Below, one piece after another: positions 55,402 to 64,000 of a stretch of DNA of 64,000 bases. Each line of letters begins with the position of its first letter. The first letter of the stretch is position 1. A program made the translations under genes and the position numbers. Source of the stretch: Acanthamoeba lenticulata (lineage: Eukaryota > Discosea > Longamoebia > Acanthamoebidae); contig NAVB01000063.1 of NCBI GenBank assembly GCA_002179805.1, forward strand, positions 1 through 64,000, written 5' to 3'. Under the pieces are notes generated by a model. The model was not told the origin of the DNA, made no database searches, and was given only the letters and a program-made list of their open reading frames with translations.

Positions 55402-58400
55402 TTACAAAGTAGAGGAAGAAGAAGAGGATGAAGCGCGAGGGCGGGTCGGCTTTTGCTGGTTCCACGCCCACTGGAGGCCCCAAATGGCGAGCGGTCGCAA
55501 GGCACTCAGCGCGCGGTAATTGCCCTGGGCGTCCCAGGCCTCGGGCGTGCGGAACCAGTAGCCCAAGTCCTGGTAGATGGCCCCGCACAGGGCGCAGGCC
55601 AGCGAGAGGGCCTCGTCGACCAGGCCCTCGCCCAGCATGCAGGCCGCCACGGCAAACGACGTGCCCGGCCACGCCTCGGCCGAGTGGAGGCCCGTCGAGT
55701 CCACGCGCCCGTCGGGCCGCATGCCGTTGACGGCGCCGCGCCTGCCTTCGCCAAACTGCGCGCGTTCATGGCCACGAATGTCAGCCGAGCGCCGCGGGCT
55801 CGAGGCGGGGGCGAGAAGAGAGGAGCGAACCCGCCGGACGTTGTGGGCAAAGATGGTCTCGAGCGCGGCGCGGACCCGCTTCTCGGGTGCGATCGACGGC
55901 AGGCCGCATGCACGCGCGTACCACTGTCCGCACAGCTGGTCGGCCTGGATGCTGTCGTGGTGCGCGCTGCGCGACGCGTCATAGTTGAAATACTTCTGCA
56001 AAATGCACACATGGTGCAGTTAGCTTGGGTCAAGGATCGAGAAGGGTAGCGCATGTACGCCATTCGAGTTCCAGAGGGCTTTGTCAAAGGCCCGCGCGGC
56101 CGAGGCGCGCAAGTCGCTGTAGCGCAGGGCCTCGGCCTCTGAGTCGGATCGGCGGGCCATGGCCTCGGCCGCGCTGAGCGCCGCCACCCACAGGCCGCCG
56201 CAGTAGGCGCTCGGCCCCAAAGCCCTGCGTCCGCGCCGTCGATCGTCAGCCCAAGCCCAAGCCGAGACCAAGCCGAGCCAAGCCCAGGCCAGAGGCCACG
56301 TACGTCCAGCTGTGATAGGCCTGGTCGTGCGTGCCGTCGTTCTCGATCATCCCGTCCTTGTCTCGGTCAAACTCGAGGAGGAGGCGCTCGAGGGCGGCCT
56401 CGACGGCGGGCCACACGCGCGCGAGGAAGCGCGCGTCCTGCGTGGCGACAAAGTCCCGGTAGACGCTCACCACAAACTTGCTGTTGAGGTCTGTCCGCAC
56501 GCGCCCCGAAGCTGCGCGTGAGTCCTCACGCCCGCGCGCTTGCTCATGTTGCCCCCAAGAGACGACGTGCCTTTCCACGAGGCCGTGTCGTGGACGTTGT
56601 ACGCGTTGACGTGGACCCACGGGTCGTCGCCCGGCGTGCCCAAGTCGTACGGCACCGCGCCCCGCACCTGCACGTGCGTCCTCCCCAGGCGGACGTCAGC
56701 CGCGCCACACGGCAAGAGAAGGGCGGCAGCGGGGAAGCTTGCTTGCCTTGTTGGGCGCTTGGCGGCCGGAAGCGAGCACGTCGACGAGCCGGTCGTCCTG
56801 GCGCAGCGTGGCCCTGGCCGGTTGTGCGGGTAAGAACAATCCGCGCCTTTGCCGCGTGCGCGCACGGGGGACAAGCGGACACGTACTCGGCGACGTCGGT
56901 CTGGATGGCGAGCTGCAGGCGGGGCCAGTTGGCGATGAGCGCAAACGACGCGTAGAAGAGCGCGTCGTAGGCGTTGTACAGTCGGTTCTGGTCATCATTG
57001 CCATCATCACCATCGCCACCGGCATAACCACCGTCATCGTCGGCGTCAGGAAGAACAGCACAGCATTGAGGGAAGGGGAGGGGGAGGGACCTCTTGGCTC
57101 TCCCAGCAGGCCCAGCGGCCCATGTCCTCCTCGTCCTTGCCGTCCTCTCCTGCTTCTTCCTCTCCTTCGCCGTCCCCGGCCGGCTGCTTGTGCGTCTTTT
57201 TCTCGTTGACATCGGCCGCGGCCCCGACGGGCTTGCCCTGTTCGGCGACCATCGTCAGCCCAAGCCTCACGCGGCAGCGAGAGAAGGGACGCGCCTCGAG
57301 CCACACGGTGCCTCCCTCGACCAAGTAGTAAAGCTCGTTGAACAGCGCCGCCTGGCAAATCATGCACATCATCAGGTTATCATCATCGTCGCCACCATGG
57401 CCGAGAGCTCAGGAGGGAGGAGGAACAACCTTGTACCAGCCGGGCAGGCGGCGGTCGTCCAGGACCGGGGCTTGCCAGGCCTCGATGAGGCGCTCCCAGC
57501 GTGGATAGTCGGCGAGGGCATCGCAGGCCAGGCCCGCCGCGCTGTCGCCGTGTGGCGAGTAGAATCGCGTGTAGCGCCGCGCGTAGCGGCGGCCCGCGCC
57601 GAAGCGGACCACGGGGTGGTCCCAGGCCAGCGCAAACTCGATCTCGCGATGCTCACCGGGTGGGATCGTCACGCGCACGGCCAACGCGGCGCCCACGGTC
57701 TGGCCTTCGCGTGAGACTTGGCCCATGGCGTCCCAGTTTTCCTCAATCTTGCCCGTCCTCTTGAAATCCTGCGGAGGAATTCGAGGAATGTCAATACAGG
57801 AAAGCATACATTCCACGAATAACAAGCAGACGTACCTGCCAGACCTCAGAGCCGTCGCCGTTGGTGGTCCAGCACGAGCGGACGGTGATGTGGGCATCGC
57901 TATCGGGCGACGACGCGGCGATGGCGAACGAAAGCGGGTCGCCCTCGGGCCGTCGGTGGTCCATGACGACCCCCGAGATCGTCGCCCCTTCGCCTAGATG
58001 GTCGTCCCCACCGCACAAGTCGTCAGCTCAGCCGACCGCTCACGTCTTGGCGTCTACACGCGTACGTACGTTGCGGGTGGGACCGAGTGAAGGGCGTGTG
58101 CGCGTGGCCACCTTGGGCGTCCGATGGGCCGCCGGTGCCGTTCTGCCATGTGAACATGAGGGCGGCCGTGATGTCGTCTTCTGCGTCGAGATTCTCCAGC
58201 GTCCACACAAACACGCACGCCGGGAAGCTGCTCTCTCGGTAGTTGTGCCCAATCACCTACAACCCGCCGCCATCATCAACGACATCAACATCCTCGTCAC
58301 CATCACCCTCTTCATCGTCATCATCATTGTGTCGACGTACGGGCGAGATCTGGCGCGAGGTGACCCGCAGCCGCGGCTCAGGCTCCTCGTAGACGGTCCA

Positions 58401-59189
58401 GGCCCGCGGGAACAGGGCGCAGTGGTAGCTCTCATCGCCCACCAGGGACCAGTCCCACGCGTCCAGCCGGTCGGTGGGCGGCATGCCCGGGTTGAGCACT
58501 CGTACCTCGCTGCCCTCTGCAGCATCAATGAAGAGGTGGATGATGAGGATGAGGGAGATGAGGAAGATGAAGAGGATGAAGATGGATGGTTTGAAGCACA
58601 GGACGACGCACCGCCCTCAGGCTCGACGAAGAGCGAGAATTGGTTGGCCGCGACGACGCCCGGGACGGGTGGGTGGTCGGGGAAGATGCGGCCGGGCTCA
58701 AAGTCGCCCCGCCAGCCGCGGCCCACGCAGCCTCCGCCCATGCCGCCCAGGGGCAGGCCGCCCCCACCGGCCGTCTGCGGGCCGCCTCCGCCCACGTCCA
58801 GCGTCGGCTGCTGGCCGCGCTCTCGTTCTCCGCGCGCCTGTCGCCACAGTCTGGCACAGGACAACAATAGAGATAAAAAATTGATGAATATTTGAAAAAA
58901 CAACAAACAACACCAAGATCACTATTTTATATGGTTATATTTTAGAATAAAATAAAATAAAATAAAATAAAATTTGGAAAGATTTGAAGAACCTGAAGCC
59001 AAGAGGCAGGTGGCGCAGGGTGTGGAGGAGAGGAGCTGAGAGGGGGCGCAGTTGGCGTGTGGGCTGCTCGCTGAGGCGACGCTGCCAGAGGGCGTTGGTC
59101 GGCGGCATGCGCGTGAGCTTCCTGGTGCTGTCAGACACCTGGATGCGTTCACCTTCCTCCTGCTGCCCACTGATAAAGCAGTGGATCAT
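55402..59189 (-). CDS. Non-lysosomal glucosylceramidase (GBA2-like, GH116)
   Basis: Minus-strand gene, ATG at 59189 ([10 protein letters not shown]), stop TAA at 55402-55404, about twelve exons. The N-terminal beta domain includes [14 protein letters not shown] and [14 protein letters not shown] strands. The catalytic (alpha/alpha) domain includes [19 protein letters not shown] (the nucleophile Glu lies in this region in the family), [19 protein letters not shown] and [17 protein letters not shown] with the acid/base Asp. It also has [31 protein letters not shown] and GQWYARACG. These are hallmark GBA2 segments. GBA2 hydrolyses glucosylceramide at the cytosolic face of membranes. The frame reaching 59327 begins with GTG, so 59189 is preferred. 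Many introns contain Asp/Glu-coding-like triplet runs. Confidence 0.92.
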
Positions 59190-59340
59190 CTTGCACGCCT
59201 TGTGCTCCTTGCTTGGGTTTGTGGTGTGCTTCGCGACCCAACAAGCCAAGAGTAGGCAAAAAGACCACCAGAAATTTCGACGATGATGGCAAAAAAGAAA
59301 CGAAATAACAAAATATTTGGCAGCCACAAGAAGAAACGAA

Positions 59341-60682
59341 ATGGCCCAAATGTTGTACCATGAGAAGCAAGTGGCCGGCCTATGCGCCGTTCACGCCCTC
59401 AATACACTACTCCAGAGCTCCATCTTCACAGAAATTGATTTGATGCAGATCGCACACGAATTTGACCGCAGGGAAAAGGAAGTGATGATGGCCAGCGGCA
59501 TCGACAGCACAGACTTCCTCAAGTGACATGCCCTCCTCTTCCTCCTCCTTTCTCTTTCCCAAGTGCTCATTCAAATGCCCGCCAGGTACATGGCCGAAGA
59601 CTCAGGCAACGTGGCCGACGACGGCAACTACTCTGTCCAGGCACGATGCAAACCTGCTTGCTTCCTGCCTTGCCTCCTTTGTTCTCACGCTGTACGTCAT
59701 GGCTGAACGTGCAACGCACGTACAGGTCATCGAGGAGGCTCTCAAGGTGTGGAACCTCACCCTGCACAACCTCACCAGCCCCGACATGAAGGCCGCCAAG
59801 GACGACCCTCTGTACGTCGCCAGACGAAAATGAGACCAAAGCACTTCGAAGGAAAGGAATGCTGACGAGGAAGACGATGGTGGGCGATGTGCGTGCGCGA
59901 GAGAGCAGGCAGGAGCAGGCCTTTATATGCAACTTGGCCAGCCACTGGCTCACCATCCGGAAGATCGGGCAGGACTGGTACAACTTCAACAGCCTCCTGC
60001 CTGAGCCCCAGTACCTGTCGCCCTTTTACCTGAGGTGGGTCCATCAACGCTTCTCGTCCCCCCTCGTGGACATCATCTATCGGCCTCTTCCGCGCTGGCC
60101 TTCTCCTCCTCATCATCCTCATCATCTTCATCGTGTGCGTGTCTGTTCTTCCTTTCTCTTGCTCTTACTCCACAATAGCGCGTTCCTGGACACGCTGCTG
60201 CAGAAGGGCTACACCATCTTGTGCGTGCGCGGGCCGCTGCCGGAGCATAGCCGCGCTGTCCCTGGTATGCTAGGAATGCGTTCGGGCGCGTGCGTGTGCA
60301 CGATCAAAGCAAGGCCTAAAGGCGCACGCGCACACCCGCACACACGCACATCCAGGAAGTCCCAACTGGGTCGCGGTGAAGCGGGGCGGCGGCCGACCAG
60401 CGGCCGCTGCGCAGCTGTCCGAGGAGGAGCAACTGATGCAGGCCATCGCTGCGAGTCTCGCCGGTGCCGAGGGCGGGTCCAGCGTCCATTCGGCCCCGTC
60501 CACGCCGGCTCAGACGCTGCCTCCGCTGGTGTCCGGTGATGTTGATGATGGTGATGACGACGATGATCTCAAACGAGCCATTGCCATGTCCCTCGTATGC
60601 TCCCTCTTTCTTCTTTTTCAAGCCCTGATGATGATGGTGACGGCTGACCTTTCTCTTCCAGGCCGAGAACCAAGGCCAGTGA
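59341..60682 (+). CDS. ATXN3: Ataxin-3 (Josephin deubiquitinase)
   Basis: Plus-strand gene of about seven exons, ATG at 59341, stop TGA at 60680-60682. The Josephin domain has YHEKQVAGLCAVHALNTLLQ with the catalytic Cys, then EDSGNVADDGNYSVQVI and LKVWNLTLHNL. FICNLASHWLTIRKI follows with the catalytic His, and then WYNFNSLL with the catalytic Asn. LDTLLQKGYTILCVRGPLPE follows, as in the human protein. Two ubiquitin-interacting motifs follow: EEQLMQAIAASLAGAE and DDDDLKRAIAMSL. There is no polyglutamine tract. The enzyme trims ubiquitin chains, usually in p97-linked quality control. Its start is about 150 bp from the divergent GBA2 gene start. Confidence 0.94.
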
Positions 60683-60971
60683 GATCCATTCCTTGTGTAA
60701 ATACGGGCCATCAGTAAATGACTAAGTTTTCACCACGACGAAGTAGTCCGCGCAGACTCTTTTGTCCCCGACACAAACAAGAAGAGACGCAGTCGACAGA
60801 AAAAAAGAGAGAAAGCGAAAAGAAAGCGACTGGCTGCCGCTCTTTCCACCACCAACCCAGACCACTTGGGGGAATGGCTGTGGAACTGAACCTGGGGGCC
60901 TCACACGGCGTGCAGACCCGGCCAGCCCAAACAGACAACAACTGCACTTGTGACCATAGATATAGAAGACA

Positions 60972-62990
60972 ATGGCATCGACCAGCACGCCGTGGCGCAG
61001 CTTCCTGCGCAACCTTAAGATCGAGGACCTGCTCGGGGCAGGATCCACACAAGAGCTGAAGATCGACATGCTGCACCGCATTGCATTCCTCAAGTTCGTG
61101 CTTTTTTTTCTTCTTCTGACGTTCGCTCACAGTTGGTTGGGTGGACAACAAACAACACAGCAAAGACGAAACAGTCAAGGACGCCATCGACTTGCTGACG
61201 CAGTACAAGGTCATCGCCGCGCCCATCTACGATGACGACGCCAACCGGTAACCTCGCTCCACCCCCGCTCTCAGGCCTCTTCATGCGGCCTACTGACGCA
61301 ATCCGTTCTCGTTAGGTTCATCGGCTTCGTGGACATGCTCGACCTCGCCACGCTCTGTGTGGCAAAGATGAATGTCGCCGTACGCCGCCACGACAACGCC
61401 GCTTGTGTTGTGTGTTCCCTCGTATGCTGAGTCCGTGGCTGATTGACTTGCACGCGTGTGTGGCCGCGCAGCAGGGTCAACCGCTCACGCAGGAGGAGTT
61501 TCAACGCATGCCCGTCAGCAGCGTGATCGACCTCTCGGTGTGCCTTTCTCTTTGGAAGCATCGTCTTCTATCCTGACCTGATCCCTTTCCTGCAGCGCCG
61601 CAACGCCTGGTTGCCCCTCGACCGCTCGGCGCCGCTAAGCGACCTGTTCGAGGCCCTGTCCAAGCCCGACGTCCATCGCGTTCCCATTATCGACATCAAA
61701 GGTTGTGTGTTGCACGTTTGTGTCTCCAAACATGGCCGCTTTCAACTGACTTTCCGCTGCAGAACGTGAGCCGGCCAAAAAGGTGCTGGCTATCGTCACG
61801 CAAGCTGAAATCGTTCGTTGGTTGTGGGTCAGGTTCGTGGCCGAGTTTTTTTCTTTCCTGTTTATTGTTTGGTTCCTTATTCCTTTTTTATTTTTGTTTT
61901 TAAAAAATACTGCGCAATAACCACAATCGGGGCGCTCGACGCAAAGTTCAACAATAAGAGTCGGGGGTCAGCGATGATGTGAGTAGGGCAGGTGCCAATG
62001 TTACTGAGTTACTTCGTATATTCTGGATAAACAAAAAAGCAACAAATTCAAAAAAAAAAGATCAAAAAACCTACAAAAGATAAATACCTCGAAAATCAAA
62101 TCCTAAAAATCAAAAAATCAAAATCCAAAAAAACACAAAAGTAACATGTCAACTCATGACGCAATCACCGCCTTTTTGAATGATCATTTATTGTTTTTAC
62201 TTGATTGTTCTATTATTCATTTCTTTTACTGATCCTCTCTGCAGCCGAAGGGCGCCAGGATTCCCCACGGCCGCGTTGGCCATGCGCATCAGCGACATGA
62301 CGACCACCTCCATGCACGAGTTCACTAGCCAGCGCGAGCTCGTTCTCATCGACGAGAATCACACGTTCATCGCCGCTTTGCGCAAGATCGTGGAGAAGAG
62401 AGTCAACGGCCTCGGCGTCGTACGATTGGGCTTTCGTTCCTTCTTCGTTCTTTGGCTGACGCTCTCTTGGGGGGGGGGGCGACTGCAAAGGTGAATGCGA
62501 CGGGCGAACTGGTGGGCAACGTGAGCGCGACCGACGTACGTGTGGTGGCCGCCACCGGGTGGCAGGAGCTCACCGCCCTGTTGGCCAAGCCGCTGACGGA
62601 CTTCCTCAAGTTTAAGGCGTCGCTCATGCTCAACATCAACGAACGCGCCTCGCATCCTCACCCCATCACTGGTGAGCCTCTTTTTTTTGTATTCCATTTT
62701 TTGTTCTTATTTTTGATTTGATTTTGTTTTGATATAAATTTTGGTATTTTTTATTGATTATTTTTGGATCAACAGTCACGCCGGAGGACACGCTGGAGAG
62801 CGCGCTCAAGAAGCTGGCGACGAACCACATCCACCGCTTGTGGGTGGTGCGCGGCGCGCCCAAGGTTGCAGGAACGGGCGCGGCTGCCCAGGCCACAGAG
62901 GAGGAGAAGGGCGCTCCTGCCAGCATGTTCCCTGTGGGCTGCGTCAGCTTGACCGACGTCATCCACGAACTGGCCGAGTTCAACGCTTGA
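60972..62990 (+). CDS. Four-CBS-domain protein (AMPK-gamma/SDS23-like)
   Basis: Plus-strand gene of about nine exons, ATG at 60972, stop TGA at 62988-62990. CBS motifs occur in two pairs: VKDAIDLLTQYKVIAAPIYD with GFVDMLDLATLC, and SDLFEALSKPDVHRVPIID with AIVTQAEIVRWLW. Then HTFIAALRKIVEKRVNGLGV with VGNVSATDVRVV, and LESALKKLATNHIHRLWVV with GCVSLTDVIHELAEF. Each second strand ends in the Thr/Ser-x-x-Asp typical of nucleotide-binding CBS sites. Four CBS domains are typical of AMPK gamma subunits and fungal Sds23. No carbohydrate-binding or kinase domain is attached, so an energy-sensing regulatory subunit is inferred. One intron (61833-62244) is unusually long and AT-rich. Confidence 0.82.
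61833..62244 (+). other. Long AT-rich intron of the CBS gene
   Basis: Intron of 412 nt between GTTCGT at 61833 and CTGCAG at 62239-62244, several times the usual length here. Its middle (about 62030-62145) is an A-rich low-complexity stretch with repeated TCAAAAA-type words. Phases on both sides fit (…WLWVS / RRAPGFP). Confidence 0.75.
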
Positions 62991-63194
62991 GCGATTTTTT
63001 TGTGATTACCATCTCAAGACAAATTCCACGCAGACAAGCAGCTTTTGTCTTTGTCAGTCCAGGCACGAGAACACGGACTGGAAACAAGTAACAACGCAAG
63101 TGGACCCAATGGCTGTTCGAGTTGCAAAATTTAGTCAAAGACCAAGGGCTCTGGGAAGTAGTCTTTGTGAGGAAGCCAGTCCGCTACAACAACC

Positions 63195-64000
63195 ATGGAG
63201 AACAACGTCTGGCCGCTCCTCATCGTTGCGGCCACAGTTGCGCTCAGTTTAGCCTCTGCAAACCCCATATCCAGGTTCGGGGAGCGGGCAACAAGGAGCT
63301 GAGCAGCTTCTCCTAAGCTCACCTTTTCTCCCCTGCGTCACATGCTCTGTTTCCAGATGCCCTCCTTTGCCGCCTCACAATGCCGTCGTCATTCAGGACT
63401 TGCGACCTTCGGTATGAGGGCGGCCTACTTGACGGTGACGTAAACGCTGCTCACCTCGGTAGTATGGAACAGGACGTCAAGGTGGTGATGGCGATGGGGG
63501 ACAGCATCACGGCCGGGTTCGCGCTCATGGGCAGGAACACGTCAGACATCTTTAACGAGTTCAGAGGACTCAGCGGTTTGATCGGCGGGGAAGAGGGGGC
63601 CACCACGATCCCCAACTTCTTCAAGCGCTACCGGTCCGACGTAGTTGGGGCGTCTGTAGGCGTGCATTTCTGGGAGATGGCTCCCATCTATGCCGTACGC
63701 CCTCTCTTTGTCTTTCAAGCATTTGCCAAGGGTCAAGCTCACAATGAGGTCCCTCCCCCATCAGCCATACTATGAGACCGATCATCTGAATGCCGCTCAG
63801 AGCGGCGCCATCACAGGAAATCTGATGGGCCAGCTCAAGTACACAACACTCTTTCCACACCCAAAAGCCACAGCGGAGACTAAAGTCTTTTCTGCATCAC
63901 CAGGCATTTGGTGACGACGATGCAGGCCGATCCTGGAATTGACATGGCCAAGGACTGGAAGTTCTTGAACTTCTTCATTGGGGTACGCGCCAAGAGTTCA
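63195..64000 (+). CDS. Phospholipase B1-type GDSL lipase, 3' end beyond window
   Basis: Plus-strand gene, ATG at 63195, exons 63195 to about 63273, 63357-63411, 63473-63694, 63765-63837 and a fifth near 63903-63980. The first exon is a signal peptide (PLLIVAATVALSLASA). Spliced sequence then gives VVIQDLRPSDVKVVMAMGDS with the catalytic Ser in GDSITAG. FNEFRGLSGLIGGEEG, TIPNFFKRYR, DHLNAAQSGA with the family block III Asn region, and DWKFLNFFIG follow. This order matches animal and amoebal PLB1-type secreted lipases. The catalytic Asp/His pair near the C-terminus lies beyond the window. It is probably a secreted or lysosomal lipid hydrolase. Confidence 0.85.

Noticed and set aside
62470..62478. 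G9 run in the CBS gene as a sequencing break
   Set aside because: It lies in an intron immediately upstream of a fitting acceptor, so it does not disturb the coding frame.

Overview
The window looks like nuclear DNA of a free-living amoebozoan, most probably Acanthamoeba. Exons are GC-rich with a strong third-position G/C preference. Almost every gene is cut by short introns (about 50-150 nt) that usually begin GTACGT, GTGCGT or GTTCGT and end in AG. Gene families also fit an amoeba: an SH2-plus-leucine-rich-repeat protein resembling Dictyostelium LrrB, LMBRD2, calcineurin, the COP9 signalosome subunit CSN5 and ataxin-3. No bacterial operons, ribosome binding sites, transposons or CRISPR arrays were seen. 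Exon structures below were read by eye from splice signals and protein similarity, so individual boundaries are provisional.

Layout. 1-3.5 kb: LRR/SH2 signalling protein (minus, runs off the left edge). 3.7-4.8 kb: cyclophilin. 4.9-9.1 kb: C2-GRAM-C2 protein with a C-terminal membrane anchor (minus). 9.7-10.9 kb: two small membrane proteins. 11.0-14.2 kb: an OTU deubiquitinase fused to a PUL domain (minus). 14.4-15.7 kb: F-box protein. 15.8 kb: a tRNA-like Pol III unit. 16.1-20.2 kb: calcineurin A with a long N-terminal extension (minus). 20.7-22.8 kb: protoporphyrinogen oxidase. 22.9-24.3 kb: CSN5. 24.7-27.6 kb: Deg/HtrA-type protease. 28.2-29.8 kb: DGAT2-type acyltransferase. 30.0-33.5 kb: LMBRD2-like membrane protein (minus). 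33.9-35.0 kb: SUKH-domain protein (minus). 35.4-35.8 kb: SMIM7 homologue (minus). 35.9-36.8 kb: unknown multipass protein (minus). 37.2-39.9 kb: CUE-repeat/SKICH-like protein. 40.1-40.8 kb: EF-hand-like protein (minus). 40.9-43.7 kb: Mediator subunit 17 (minus). 43.7-45.5 kb: RlaP-like nucleotidyltransferase (minus). 45.6-46.2 kb: CCDC12/Cwf18. 46.4-48.7 kb: MurL-like protein (minus). 48.9-49.4 kb: HMG-box protein. 49.7-50.9 kb: LIM protein (minus). 51.3-53.4 kb: unknown. 53.9-55.4 kb: decayed eEF1A-type GTPase. 55.4-59.2 kb: GBA2/GH116 glucosylceramidase (minus). 59.3-60.7 kb: ataxin-3. 61.0-63.0 kb: four-CBS protein. 63.2 kb to the end: phospholipase-B-type GDSL lipase (partial).

Neighbouring genes do not form one pathway, as expected for a eukaryotic chromosome. 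Ubiquitin biology is well represented: three deubiquitinase/deneddylase folds (OTU, JAMM, Josephin), an F-box protein and a CUE array. The most unusual items are the MurL-like and RlaP-like genes of bacterial flavour, the OTU-PUL fusion, the CUE/SKICH-like architecture, the pseudo-GTPase, and the tRNA-like element inside a perfect 13-bp inverted repeat.
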